This document shows, piece after piece, positions 15,887-26,800 of a DNA stretch of 64,000 nt. The notes beneath the pieces are model-generated. The model made no database searches. It was not told where the DNA came from and saw only the letters and a list, made by a program, of their open reading frames with translations. Within the stretch, counting starts at the first letter, position 1. Each line of letters starts with the position of its first letter. Made by a program: the position numbers and the translations under genes. Source of the DNA: Bacteroidota bacterium (GTDB taxonomy: Bacteria; Bacteroidota; Bacteroidia; NS11-12g; UBA9320); assembly GCA_947468275.1 (NCBI GenBank), contig CANIKO010000006.1, positions 1 to 64,000 of the forward strand, given 5' to 3'.

Positions 15887-18800
15887 CTATTTACCTCTTA
15901 TCAGAGTAACAGTTCCACTAATTGGTTTCCCCTTATTTTTACCATCATTCAATTTCTTCTCAATAATTTGATAATTTATGAGGTAGAAATAGGTTCCTTC
16001 AGGACATTCGGCTCCAGTATTTTTAACCTTACCATTCCATCTGAAATTAGAATTTTTACTTTCAAACACTACTTCACCCCAACGATTATAAATTATGATA
16101 TCAAATTTCTCGAGTCCAATTGCTTTTACTCTAAATTCATCATTAAATCCATCTTTAGGTTCGGGAGTAAACACGTTATAAGGTATAAATACTGCCACAA
16201 AAGAAGAACAAACTGGCTGAATCATTGTATCGGTGCATCCAATAGCATTAGTAGCTATTAAAGTTACATTATGACAACCTGTATCTGCCCATTGGTAACA
16301 AGGGCTTGTATCTGAAGAACCACCATCTGCTGGAAAATCTTCAAAGATCCATTGGTACTTAACTGCACCGATTGACTTATTAATGAAACAATACTTAGGC
16401 TTGAGTGTAGAATCGATAGTGAAATCAGCTTTTACATCCAACACAACTATATTCTTTTTCACTGTGTCAAGACATTTATGAAACTCAGGAGTATCATAGT
16501 TTGGAACCATTATTACTTTATAGTTACCCACTTTTGGATAAGAATACTTAGCTGTTTTATCAGTCGTATTCAAAGTATCGGCAGTACCAAATTTCCAAGT
16601 AAATCTTGTGTAAATTGTATCTGATTGTGATGTAAAGCTAACTAACGTATTTGGACAAATAGTATCATTGGGTGCAATACTAAAGTCTGCAGGTGCCACA
16701 GGTTTAACCCGAATCAATCGTTTGATTTTTATAACTACGTCTGCACTTGTATCAGGATAAATTGCCGAACAACGTTGACTAGTTCCATTAATATTATCGA
16801 ATTGAGTTAAATATACCTCATAAGTTCCTGGGGTATTATATCGGTGCCCAACTGTATCTCTAAATAAACTTGACCCAACTTTTCCATCACCAAAATTCCA
16901 TTCCCACTTAGGACTATAAAGCGGATCCAAACTTTGGTTTGCAAATCTTACAGAATCCCCAACACAAATAATAGTATCGCTAATAGGATTAAAGTAAGGA
17001 CGCGGACCAGCTATGAACACAACCATACTTGCACTGTCAATACAACCCAATTTTGTTCTAACTTTTAATCTGACTGTGAAATAGCCGTTTTGAGTAAAAT
17101 CATGTGATGGATTTTTTAGCTTACTCCTTTGTTTACCATCTCCAAAATCCCAAGTGTATTCTATAATATTATCACACGGTTTACCTTTAGCTAACACACA
17201 AGGGTCTATCATAGTACTTGAGTCAAAGAACGAAATGATGTTTTTGCAACTCAAAGTTCCTGCATTTAAAATCTTGAAAGCAGCATTTACTCCAGTAACA
17301 TAAACTTTTTGGCGAGAAGTATCTACACAACCGGTACTATCTTTCATAGCTATACGGATGGTATAAATACCTGGATCGTCATAATGCCATGCAAATGGAG
17401 GTATACCAATACCTGTAGTTCCAAACATGTTAATCTTTAAACTATCGCAATATGGAGCAACCTTGCTTTTTATAGTGGTATCATTATGCTCGTTAAAGTC
17501 AATTTTTTTGGTTTCACGCTGATTAATAAATCGAGTAGGCGTATTCCAATATGGGAAATTATTCAGATAATTAAATGGATCTTCATAAGCAAAATAGCGA
17601 ATATAGTCACTCAATACTACGTTGGTATTTCCATGGCAAATGATGGTATCGGTATAAGTCCACTTCCAGTAGAACCCAACATCTACTTCCTTATTACGAC
17701 CTTGGAAACAACCAAGAGTATTTTTAAGGTAGAAAGTTGGATAATAACGATCAGGCGTTCTGTAGGCATGACGATAAACCCCTGAGTTAACCTGAAGTCC
17801 TGTAAGTTTATTAACTTTCAAACTATCTCTCCAAGAAACAATTCTGCTTTTCACAAAACTATCCAAATAAGGTGGTTTTTTACTTTTCAATACAAGACTA
17901 TCTCTATAATACTTACTCTTGATGGTACTATCGCCAAAAGGACATACTAAACTAGCGGTTTTAACACGTTGTTTCAAAGTATCAAATCCCATCATACTAA
18001 TGGCACGCCAATGTAAGGTTTGAGAAATAATTGTAGAATCCTTTTTAGTAGCGTCGGTATATCTAAACCAATTTTGAGGATAATAAATAGTATCCTTATT
18101 GGTTTTAGGACTTATACCTTTTGCAGGGAATGGTGCATTGCGATTAAAGGTTAAATTATCACGATATGGTGCAACACCAAAATCAATTAAATCTCCCATT
18201 CCTGAGGTATCAATACATCCAAATCCAGTTCCATTTCCAAAATATAAAGCCATTTCAGTCGATGGGATATCATTTATATCAATACCGATAGATTTAAATT
18301 GATTGGTTAATTGAGTTCTTGCTCTTGAAATATTAGTCCCAATAATCCACTTACGCGTGATAGACAAGACAACTGTATCTAGTGTTTTATAATTAAAACC
18401 ATCAAATTCAGTTCTAACTACATAATTGTATAGCCATTTATCTGTTTTTTTCCATGCAATACCTTTGTCGTTACGAGTAGGACTTGGGCCTTTATAAGGT
18501 TTATTATAAAATGTTTTCTCATCATAACTTGAGTTATTTGCATCATTCCAACTCCATGACAAGGTAGTAATACTATCCATTATCGGATCAGGAAGACTAA
18601 AGGTAATTGTATCACCAACACAAACGCGTTTTTGATCTTTTTCAGGCACTATTACGTCATATAATGCATTCAGATACAGATACCTAAAAGCATTATGATA
18701 CCAAACTGTATCCAGACACTCAGGCACACCTTTAACTATTCGTCCATTACCAATTATCAAACCTACAGTAACCCATCCAGGATTTCTTTCCTGAATATCA

Positions 18801-21697
18801 CCAGCTTGGTAATTTTTTACAAATGTATTTGGCCATGCTCCTGAGGCTAAGTAACTCGGATTCGTCATAGGCCATGGAGTTCCTGGCAATGGAGGTGCCA
18901 TAAATCCGCTGTGAGTTATCCATTTATTTTTACCTGCAGTTGAGTCAAAATTAAATTTCAATAAACGTTGAGTGCAGCCCGGTTTGGTTTTATCAACGTG
19001 AAATTGCAATCCGTAAGGAGGACTTGGTGAGCCATAGCATGTAACACCTTCGAACCATAATCCTTTAGCATTTGGTGGTATTAAGGCTAAGGAAATTTGA
19101 TCTAAGCTTTTGCATCGTAAAGAGTGCACGGTATCCTGATGAAATAACTTAACCTGATTACATTGTGAACTGTTGGTATAAAAACTTTTACGGTGAAACG
19201 CTGAATCAATAAATATGCGAGACCGCTTAATAAAAGTGTCTCTTCCACCTATTATGGTATCAACATATATAGTGGTAGCTGCGGCAGTAATGGTTTTACC
19301 GGCAGTAATAAATACCTGTGCGCTTAAAGTAGCTGAATCTCCTTTTTTCAAAGTAAATTCATCTGCCATATTTTTAAGAGTATACGTGCCTGAACTCTTT
19401 GCAGTCCAAGTAGTTGTTTTAATATTTTTTATTTCTACAGTAGTACTATCTGCATAAGGAGGCACTTTCTTTTTGTTTGTAATATAAAAAGTCCATTTTT
19501 CATCACTCAATGTAGGTATATAAGTGGCGGGACCTACAATTCGTATGGGCACCTTTTTTATTCGGAACGACCCCGTCATTATTTCCTTGGTAGCCGGTGT
19601 TATCGTTCGTCCGGCATAAGTGTATGTGGCATTTTTAGGAAGGATAACCAATGTATCGGCAGGAATTGTGAATGACATTGCAGGATAGTAGTTAACCTTA
19701 TAACAGAATCTACCATTTTTGCACAATACTGTTTTTGAAGCAGGAGCGCTATAAAACTGGCCATTATTATAAATTTTATAAATTTGATCCCAAGGCGTAT
19801 ACCAATGCACCGGAAGAGTATCCATACTCCAATTACAATTTAGTCCTACGTTTTTATTCTTTTTGGTATCGGTAGTACATTTAGGGGCATAATTATCTCC
19901 AAAATCCCAAAGTCTTAATACGTGGTCCTTATGCCTTTGAGTTATAGGAGGAAAGCTTGATTTAATAGCGGTTTGGTCACCAGGCCATTTAAAAGCATAT
20001 TGTTTACGTTTAATAATTTGCAAGGTATCTTTACCCGAAATAATTGGGTTGTTTACTGGTTTCTTAACCTTTTTGCCATTGACGTAATAAATTATACTAT
20101 CGGCAGAAAGGGCATTCTGAACAAACGACTCCAAAGTGTCCTTATCCAAATAAAATATTGTAATTGTGGTAACCGGTCCTTGGAAGGTACCTTTAGAAAC
20201 AATAGTATCTTGTTTGATAGGTGGCTGCCAGTATCCAACTTTGCGGCTACTTAATAATGAATAATATCTCCATACTGCGGAACTATCTTCAAACACAGGA
20301 TAATCATCGGTGTGATAGAAGGTAGAATGGTTCACAAAATGAACTGAATCCCTAATAATACACTGATATTTTTCATCTTCTTTAACACGGGGTGTTATAG
20401 GGTCAACCATTGGAGATACTTCAATGGTTGAAGTTGGACCAATCTTCACTATTGGTTCTTTTACTATTGTTAAGACACATGGCCCCGATTTTAATTTTAA
20501 TGTTACCATCCAAGGTCCTAAGCCATAATCATGCGTAGTACCCACAAGTGTTTTGTCATCAAAGTTAGCAGGTCCACTTGGAGGATCCCCAAAGTTCCAT
20601 AAAAACGATGTAACTCCCTGAACTGGCAAACCGGTGGTTTTATCTATTGGCGTAAATTTAACCGTGGGCTTATCAGAACAGGACGAATCATCCTCTGCTA
20701 TTATTTCAACATTGAGCACGGAGATAGTAACAGCAGCTTTATATATAAATGTTTCTGTACATCCAAATTTGGTTCTAATAGTTAACTTACCGGTTAGCGA
20801 ATACCTTCCACTAGCTCGTCCTGTAAAATCATATCTATGTTTAATAATTTTATTTCCAGATTTACCAGTTAACCATTCGGTATTGGTAACAGAGTCACCA
20901 ATTACAATATTATTAGGTCCGCCCTTATCTCCAAAATCCCATTCAAAATAAGCAATGTCTTTTAGTTTTGTAAAGGTATCGGTTGTATTTTTAATGGTAA
21001 CTGTTGCTTTAACACACGAATCGGGTTTATCGGAAGTAAATGATACTCCAAGTTTTGGAAAAACTCTTATAAATTTAGAATAGAAAACTTTGGTTATACA
21101 TCCGTTGTAATCTTCTACCTCTATGGTTAAATCAAAATAACCTCCATTGGGATCAATAACACTATGACAAATGGTGTCACCACCTTTAGGGTCGTTGATG
21201 GTATAAAGTGCACCATCACTAAACAAATAACGAATGGACAATATTTTACTTTGTACTGGGCGTGAAGCCGCTTTTGAGCTATCTATAAAACAAAACTTAT
21301 TACCTAAAAAACATTGGCTAGAATTGAACAGAGCTCTTGTTTTTACTATGGGGCTTTCCTTAATAAGCACCATAACCGTATCACTACATGGACCAGCCCC
21401 ACCAGAACCTTTAAAGGTTACAATATAAAGACCGGCTTTAGTGTAGGAGTGAACTGGGTCACGCAATGCCGTGGTTGCTCCAGGACCAGCAGTGTACCCA
21501 TCCCCAAAATCCCACTCATAGGTGGTTCTTCCTGGAGAATTTGATTCAAACTGGATCGGTGAATTTTCACAATTAGAACTTTTTACTTTGTTCCATCTTG
21601 GATCACATGGCTGTGCTAAACCAATTTTTGCAGCTGTAAATAATACAAGCAGCATTAAGGCTTTGAGCAATGTTGAGAGGGTAGTGTTTTGTCTCAT
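15887..21697 (-). CDS. Giant PKD-repeat secreted protein with CHU_C (T9SS type B) C-terminus
   Basis: This 1936-aa protein has a signal peptide (ALMLLVLFTAAKIGLAQ) and at least eight PKD-type units. These are recognised by YEWDFGDGYTAGPG, FEWDFGDKGGP, FLWNFGDPPSGP, LWDFGDNYAPK, YTWDFGDGKQRS, WEWNFGDGKVGS, FTWKFGTADTLN and YQWIFEDFPADGG. A long, less repetitive middle (about 450-1330) is rich in Thr, Lys, Tyr and paired Cys. The last ~85 residues (VFTPEPKDGFNDEF ... IIIYNRWGEVVFES ... WNGK ... CPEGTYFYLINY) are a gliding-motility-type CHU_C domain, i.e. a T9SS type B sorting signal. It is the last gene of a probable three-gene operon behind an ECF sigma factor, 86 nt after the middle gene. Likely a cell-surface or biofilm structural protein. 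Confidence 0.92.
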   Translation of the reverse strand: MRQNTTLSTLLKALMLLVLFTAAKIGLAQPCDPRWNKVKSSNCENSPIQFESNSPGRTTYEWDFGDGYTAGPGATTALRDPVHSYTKAGLYIVTFKGSGGAGPCSDTVMVLIKESPIVKTRALFNSSQCFLGNKFCFIDSSKAASRPVQSKILSIRYLFSDGALYTINDPKGGDTICHSVIDPNGGYFDLTIEVEDYNGCITKVFYSKFIRVFPKLGVSFTSDKPDSCVKATVTIKNTTDTFTKLKDIAYFEWDFGDKGGPNNIVIGDSVTNTEWLTGKSGNKIIKHRYDFTGRASGRYSLTGKLTIRTKFGCTETFIYKAAVTISVLNVEIIAEDDSSCSDKPTVKFTPIDKTTGLPVQGVTSFLWNFGDPPSGPANFDDKTLVGTTHDYGLGPWMVTLKLKSGPCVLTIVKEPIVKIGPTSTIEVSPMVDPITPRVKEDEKYQCIIRDSVHFVNHSTFYHTDDYPVFEDSSAVWRYYSLLSSRKVGYWQPPIKQDTIVSKGTFQGPVTTITIFYLDKDTLESFVQNALSADSIIYYVNGKKVKKPVNNPIISGKDTLQIIKRKQYAFKWPGDQTAIKSSFPPITQRHKDHVLRLWDFGDNYAPKCTTDTKKNKNVGLNCNWSMDTLPVHWYTPWDQIYKIYNNGQFYSAPASKTVLCKNGRFCYKVNYYPAMSFTIPADTLVILPKNATYTYAGRTITPATKEIMTGSFRIKKVPIRIVGPATYIPTLSDEKWTFYITNKKKVPPYADSTTVEIKNIKTTTWTAKSSGTYTLKNMADEFTLKKGDSATLSAQVFITAGKTITAAATTIYVDTIIGGRDTFIKRSRIFIDSAFHRKSFYTNSSQCNQVKLFHQDTVHSLRCKSLDQISLALIPPNAKGLWFEGVTCYGSPSPPYGLQFHVDKTKPGCTQRLLKFNFDSTAGKNKWITHSGFMAPPLPGTPWPMTNPSYLASGAWPNTFVKNYQAGDIQERNPGWVTVGLIIGNGRIVKGVPECLDTVWYHNAFRYLYLNALYDVIVPEKDQKRVCVGDTITFSLPDPIMDSITTLSWSWNDANNSSYDEKTFYNKPYKGPSPTRNDKGIAWKKTDKWLYNYVVRTEFDGFNYKTLDTVVLSITRKWIIGTNISRARTQLTNQFKSIGIDINDIPSTEMALYFGNGTGFGCIDTSGMGDLIDFGVAPYRDNLTFNRNAPFPAKGISPKTNKDTIYYPQNWFRYTDATKKDSTIISQTLHWRAISMMGFDTLKQRVKTASLVCPFGDSTIKSKYYRDSLVLKSKKPPYLDSFVKSRIVSWRDSLKVNKLTGLQVNSGVYRHAYRTPDRYYPTFYLKNTLGCFQGRNKEVDVGFYWKWTYTDTIICHGNTNVVLSDYIRYFAYEDPFNYLNNFPYWNTPTRFINQRETKKIDFNEHNDTTIKSKVAPYCDSLKINMFGTTGIGIPPFAWHYDDPGIYTIRIAMKDSTGCVDTSRQKVYVTGVNAAFKILNAGTLSCKNIISFFDSSTMIDPCVLAKGKPCDNIIEYTWDFGDGKQRSKLKNPSHDFTQNGYFTVRLKVRTKLGCIDSASMVVFIAGPRPYFNPISDTIICVGDSVRFANQSLDPLYSPKWEWNFGDGKVGSSLFRDTVGHRYNTPGTYEVYLTQFDNINGTSQRCSAIYPDTSADVVIKIKRLIRVKPVAPADFSIAPNDTICPNTLVSFTSQSDTIYTRFTWKFGTADTLNTTDKTAKYSYPKVGNYKVIMVPNYDTPEFHKCLDTVKKNIVVLDVKADFTIDSTLKPKYCFINKSIGAVKYQWIFEDFPADGGSSDTSPCYQWADTGCHNVTLIATNAIGCTDTMIQPVCSSFVAVFIPYNVFTPEPKDGFNDEFRVKAIGLEKFDIIIYNRWGEVVFESKNSNFRWNGKVKNTGAECPEGTYFYLINYQIIEKKLNDGKNKGKPISGTVTLIRGK

Positions 21698-21783
21698 AAT
21701 TTTTATTTTTTTTGTTTTTAAAAGGGCTTCTTTTTCAAACAGCCCGCTATTTTACGACTTAAAATTTAATTATTATTAATTTT

Positions 21784-22641
21784 TTACAATAAAGTAATTT
21801 TTCCGGGTATAATTTTCCTGTATCCTGATTTCAATTCAATGATTAATTTGTAGCGATAAACAGCTTTTGGAGCCATTTCTCCGGTGTTCATATTTTTACC
21901 ATCCCAACACTTATTTTTATCGGTACTTTCAAAAACTTTCCTATTTTGGTTATCACAAATTAGAAGTATAAATTGGGTTTCATTTTCTATACTAATTTTA
22001 AAACAATCATTTAATCCATCGCCATCAGGTGTAATAACATCGGGAATAACCATTTCATTTATCAAAGTCTGATCTTCAGAAGTGATAGTTTCCTGTTGAT
22101 GGGATTCTATAGGTGTCACTTTTGTATAATTAGGTTCAACCTCTTTCTTAATTTCAGGTTTTATTGAAGGCGCTACCACAACTTCACTTTTTACTGGAAC
22201 ATCAATTTTATTATTAGCGATTTCTGAAGCGGTTGCTGATACTTCGTTTGGAATATCTTTAATCATCGAATCCTCATTTTGAACAAAGATTTTAGTTTCT
22301 TTAATTTCTGAAGGATTAGCTGATATCGATAATGCGGTATCTATGGTTATGCCGGTTTCAGTTATTGCGTTATTGATTATTGGGTTATTAGTTACAGGTG
22401 TAATTTCCGCAGGTTTCAAAAGTTGATAAGCTCCAAATCCGGCTCCCCCCGCCAATAAAACACCTACCACTGTTTTTAAAATTAATAATTTAAGGCTCGT
22501 TACTTTAGCCACCACAATGGCTTTGGCACCAATGGAAGAACCTACAGTTTCCCAAACCCCGGCAGGAACCGGCATTTGAGAACCCTGAAGCGATTGCTTA
22601 AGCATCGCATCAAAGTTGTTTATGTTTGGGTTGTTTTCCAT
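21784..22641 (-). CDS. Single-pass membrane protein with CHU_C-like C-terminus, candidate anti-sigma/sensor
   Basis: I chose the ATG at 22641 (MENNPNINNF), 7 nt after the sigma-factor stop; longer in-frame starts lie inside the sigma gene. The 285-aa product has no signal peptide. Residues 1-38 hold a short motif (FDAMLKQSLQ ... PVPAGVWETV) like the N-terminal segment of many Bacteroidota proteins encoded beside ECF sigma factors. One membrane helix spans about 49-75, followed by a Glu/Lys/Ile/Thr-rich linker to about 200. The C-terminal ~80 residues resemble CHU_C (VIPDVITPDGDGLNDCF ... CDNQNRKVFES ... CWDGKNMNTGE ... YRYKLII ... GKITLL). The predicted topology is N-in, C-out. An anti-sigma role is inferred from position and topology, not from a recognised anti-sigma domain. 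Confidence 0.82.
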   Translation of the reverse strand: MENNPNINNFDAMLKQSLQGSQMPVPAGVWETVGSSIGAKAIVVAKVTSLKLLILKTVVGVLLAGGAGFGAYQLLKPAEITPVTNNPIINNAITETGITIDTALSISANPSEIKETKIFVQNEDSMIKDIPNEVSATASEIANNKIDVPVKSEVVVAPSIKPEIKKEVEPNYTKVTPIESHQQETITSEDQTLINEMVIPDVITPDGDGLNDCFKISIENETQFILLICDNQNRKVFESTDKNKCWDGKNMNTGEMAPKAVYRYKLIIELKSGYRKIIPGKITLL

Positions 22642-22648
22642 TTTTTTG

Positions 22649-23188
22649 TTAAAAATTATTTTTAAGCATTTTTTGTAACATGTGCCTTCCCTTATGCAAT
22701 TGCGTTTTTGATGTATTCTCAGAAATACCGAGCAATTCGGCAATTTCTTTGTGGCTATAACCTTCAATAATAAAAAGGTTAATGACAGTTCGGTAGCCGG
22801 TTGGCAATTTCTGAATCTGAGCCAAAATTTTAGCGGCATCCAAACCATGAAATTGAAAAGAATCGGATGATAAATCATGAACATCATCTAAATTAACCAT
22901 GTTGGGCTGCCTCAATTCTTTGCGGATATACTCTAAAGCGTGATTTATAAAAATCCGTTTTAACCAACCTTCGAATGAACCTTCAAATTTAAATTCACCA
23001 AGTTTGGTATAAACCTTTACAAATCCTTCCTGTAGTAAGTCTTTAGCCTGATCAGAATTTTTTGCATACCGGTAACAAATAGCATACATAGTGGGGGCAA
23101 ATGTGTCAAATAACGCTTTTTGTGACTTTGGATTTTTTGCCAAACAACCCTTTATCAGCACTATATTCCTTTCTTCGGGTTGCGACAT
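22649..23188 (-). CDS. ECF-type RNA polymerase sigma factor
   Basis: The 179-aa protein has sigma-70 region 2 (ICYRYAKNSDQAKDLLQEGF, residues about 33-52, then EGWLKRIFINHALEYIRK). Region 4, with its helix-turn-helix, reads GYSHKEIAELLGISENTSKT near 142-161. It lacks regions 1 and 3, as expected for an extracytoplasmic-function factor. It is the first gene of a minus-strand unit leading into the membrane CHU_C protein and the giant PKD protein, suggesting that it directs their expression or responds to their export. ATG start at 23188. Confidence 0.93.
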   Translation of the reverse strand: MSQPEERNIVLIKGCLAKNPKSQKALFDTFAPTMYAICYRYAKNSDQAKDLLQEGFVKVYTKLGEFKFEGSFEGWLKRIFINHALEYIRKELRQPNMVNLDDVHDLSSDSFQFHGLDAAKILAQIQKLPTGYRTVINLFIIEGYSHKEIAELLGISENTSKTQLHKGRHMLQKMLKNNF

Positions 23189-23263
23189 ATTTTAACATTC
23201 AAAATCTTTAGTCCACTTTATATGGATGGTATTTGTTTCAGTCAGGTTGCCTGAAAAAATCAA

Positions 23264-23725
23264 TTATTCTGATAATTTTTTTACCCCGTAGTTTTTTGAA
23301 TAATAATCGGCGAGCATTTCGGCATAATAACCTGTGCTTTCGACGGCTTCAACAACTGAGGCTTCAGTTAATCCTGCCAATATACATTTGAACTTTAATG
23401 CCAACACATTGTCCTTCCGATTAATAATTACAGAAGCTTGGTAAAGATGAAAATTCATATGAAGTAATTCTTCATAAAATTTAAATAATTTATCTTCCGT
23501 GGGAAGTTCTGTTATTGGCGCTATTACTTGAAAGGTATTTACAGACTCTTCAGTGCCTGTATAATTCCAATCGGAATTATGACTTGGTTTCCAAACATCG
23601 ATAAATATACATATTGCGCCTCTGAAAACCTGCCATTGTCCGGGTTCTTCACCTCGGGTTTCCTCTGGATTAAGCCCCATTTTGATTATGGCACTTTCAA
23701 TGGTGGTGATATAATTTTCTGTCAT
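23264..23725 (-). CDS. YbjN-like small cytoplasmic protein
   Basis: The 153-aa soluble protein resembles the YbjN / type III secretion chaperone-like fold: an N-terminal helix (ITTIESAIIKMGLNP), a sheet region (WQVFRGAICIFIDVW) and a middle helix (EDKLFKFYEELLHMNF). A strand (LALKFKCILAGL) and a C-terminal helix ending in YYSKNYGVKK follow. The family role is unclear; some members affect motility and stress responses. The ATG at 23725 is preferred because the alternative TTG at 23737 lies inside the TATCTTTG promoter box. It is separated from the sigma gene by 75 nt on the same strand. Confidence 0.65.
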   Translation of the reverse strand: MTENYITTIESAIIKMGLNPEETRGEEPGQWQVFRGAICIFIDVWKPSHNSDWNYTGTEESVNTFQVIAPITELPTEDKLFKFYEELLHMNFHLYQASVIINRKDNVLALKFKCILAGLTEASVVEAVESTGYYAEMLADYYSKNYGVKKLSE

Positions 23726-23734
23726 AAGAGGGGG

Positions 23735-23742
23735 CAAAGATA
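23735..23742 (-). promoter_or_regulatory. -7 box TATCTTTG for the YbjN-like gene
   Basis: Read on the minus strand, TATCTTTG lies 9 nt before the ATG at 23725. A TTTG (CAAA at 23761-23764 on the plus strand) sits 18 nt further upstream. The box fixes the start codon choice. Confidence 0.6.
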
Positions 23743-23852
23743 ATTACATTTTAAACTTGCCAAAGGCAAAACGAATATGAAACTTAAAAGAACTTGTGAA
23801 TCGAATTCTTTTTTTTATGACCATAAACCCAAACTAGGGTGAACTAAATAAT

Positions 23853-26800
23853 ATGTACGTTTGTAAAATAAATATAAAAAAAACAATACTCCTGTGTTTT
23901 CTTATCATTAATGTTTCTGTTTTTGGACAACTACCTCAAAACTCAACTGATTATATAAAATTAATTCTTAGTCAAAACACCGGACTTAAATCTGGAGATT
24001 TGGACGAGATGAAAATCTCCTCTCAATCCACTGACAAACAAAATGGTGTGACCCATATTTATTTTAACCAATATTACAAAACCCTTCCAATTCACAATTC
24101 CGTATTGGGTTTGCATTTAAATAAAGAAGGTAAAATTATTGCATTAAACAGCACCTTTTTTAAAAACCTGAGAATAGTTTCTGGATCTTCAAATCCTTCT
24201 ATCACAGCTGATGAAGCTGCTATTTTTGCGCTTAATGAAAAAAATAAAAGTTCTAAAATTTCCATCTCTGCCAATTCATTAGAAAAAATTTCTTTCTCTC
24301 AATTTGAAAGCACTTTTAAAAACAGTGAATTAGGACAGGGAGATATTAAAGTTAAACTAAAATGGGTTTCTGTTAATGCTACTTTAAAATTGGTTTGGAA
24401 TGTAAACTGGATAACTAAAGATGAACAAAACTGGTGGAACATAAGAATAGACGCCATCACCGGAAAATTGGCCGATGAAAATAACTGGATAACGGAATGC
24501 CATCCTAAAAATATTAGCAATACCGAAAATCATCCCTTCAACTTAATATCTCCAGGAACTGGAGAAGGCTCTGGCGAAGGAAAATCAATTGCAAAGTATA
24601 AAGTATTGCCTCGTCCGGTGGAAAGTCCAAGTCATGGTAATATGGTTTTGCTAAACGACCCAAGCGATAGTTTATCCTCTCCCTTTAGCTGGCATGATAA
24701 CAATGGAGTTACCGGTGCTGAATACACCATAACCCGAGGAAATAATACCTATGCTTATGAAGATAAAAATAATGACGACCTCCCGGGCTACAGTCCTAAT
24801 GGTGGAAGTACTTTAAATTTTGACTTTGCATTTGACAAAACAAAAAAGCACACCGATTATTTGGATGCCGCTATTACCAATTTATTTTATTGGAACAATT
24901 TGATGCACGACGTTTGGTATCATTATGGATTTGATGATGCTTCCGGAAATTTTCAAGTAAATAATTACAACCGAGGCGGTGCAGAAAATGATGAGGTAAA
25001 GGCCGAAGCTCAGGATGGAAGCGGCACAAACAATGCCAATTTTGGAACCCCACCCGACGGACAAAATCCGCGAATGCAAATGTATGTTTGGAATGTGAGT
25101 AGTTTATCTTTTTTGTTAAGGGTAAATCAGCCCTCAAATATTGCCAAACAATACTCCGCAGCATTGGCCGGCTTTGGCCCAAAATTAACCACTACTCCAA
25201 TTTCCGGCAATCTTGTATTGGTTAGCGATGGCACATCAAACCCTTCCTTGGGTTGCAATGATTTCACAAATGGCTCGAGTATTAATGGACAAATTGCATT
25301 GATTGACAGAGGCACCTGTACTTTTTTAGAAAAAGTGCAATTTGCTCAAAATGCCGGCGCTAAGGCGGTTATCATGATCAATAACGTAAGCGGAAACCCA
25401 ATAACCATGGGAGGGACCGGTGGCACAGGCATTACAATACCTTCAATAATGGTAACCAAAGTAGACGGCGATATTTTAAAAAATGCTTTAAAAACCGCCA
25501 CAGTAAAAGTTAGTTTATACGATTCAACCGGAACTCTTGCTAAACAGTATGATAGTGATTTTGATAATGGTGTAATTTGTCATGAATACGGACATGGAAT
25601 TTCTAACCGACTTACTGGAGGCCCGGATAATACGGATTGCCTAACCAATGAAGAACAAATGGGTGAAGGCTGGAGCGATTTTTTTGGATTAGTAATGACT
25701 CAAAAAAACGGAGATAAAGGACCCGACAAACGGGGAATTGGAACTTATGTTATAGATGAACCTAATGATGGCGATGGCATAAGAGATTACCCATACAGCA
25801 CTTCATTGGCTATCAATCCTGTAACTTATAAAAACATTAAAACATTCTCTATTCCTCATGGTGTAGGCTCGGTTTGGTGCAGTATGATTTGGGATATGTA
25901 CTGGAATTTTATTGATAAATATGGTTATGACGCTGATATCTATAATGGAAAAGGTGGAAATAATATAGCTATGAAATTGGTTATAGACGGGATGAAATTG
26001 CAACCTTGCAATCCTGGTTTTAAAGATGGAAGAGATGCTATATTATTGGCTGATCAACTAAATAATAAAAGTGCTAATCAGGATATAATTTGGGAAACAT
26101 TTGCCCGTCGCGGATTGGGATACGGCGCTAGCCAAGGTTCCAATGCCAACCGAAGTGATGGAACCGAAAGTTTTGCAGTTCCAAAATTTGATTTACCAAA
26201 AATCAGTAAAACAGCCGTGGCAGAAACTAAAAATGGAGATACACTTATTTACAAAATTGTATTAACAAACAACACTACCCAAACCTTAAAGCAACTTACA
26301 TTTAGAGATACTTTAAAAACTGAATTGAAATTTATTAAAGCTACAGGGTTTTTAAAGGGTTCTTTTGCTAGTCCGGTGTATGCATCATTAATTGATTCAT
26401 TAAAAACAGGGGATTCATTGGTGGCTTATATTTACACTAAAGCTAATTCGGGTTCGTACACTAATTTTATCGAAACCACAGATTTTGAATTAGGCCCCGG
26501 CCAATGGAAAGACTCAACCCTTGAGGGAGTTGGAGCCTGGGTTTCGAGAACCAATCAAAAATACAAAGGGGCCCGTAGTTATTTTATAGCCAATGCCAGT
26601 GCTAAAAGTGATAAAATATTAATGAAATCGTTTGACCTTAAAGTGTTATCCAAACCTTCATTGATATTTTATCATTTATACAATACCGAAGCCGATTGGG
26701 ATGGAGCAGTAGTTGAAATAAATAAAAGCGGAACCTGGGAAGATCTTGGCCCGCAGATGACACAGAATGGTTACAACGCTGTAATTTCTGTAAATCCGGA

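Noticed and set aside
22642-22887. Longer N-terminus for the CHU_C membrane protein
   Set aside because: It would overlap most of region 4 of the sigma gene in another frame; MENNPN at 22641 gives a clean junction.
23242-23254. TCAGG-TTG-CCTGA hairpin after the YbjN-like gene
   Set aside because: For the minus-strand transcript the T-run precedes the hairpin, so it does not fit a terminator.
23735-23737. TTG as start of the YbjN-like gene
   Set aside because: It overlaps the TATCTTTG box; ATG 23725 is better.
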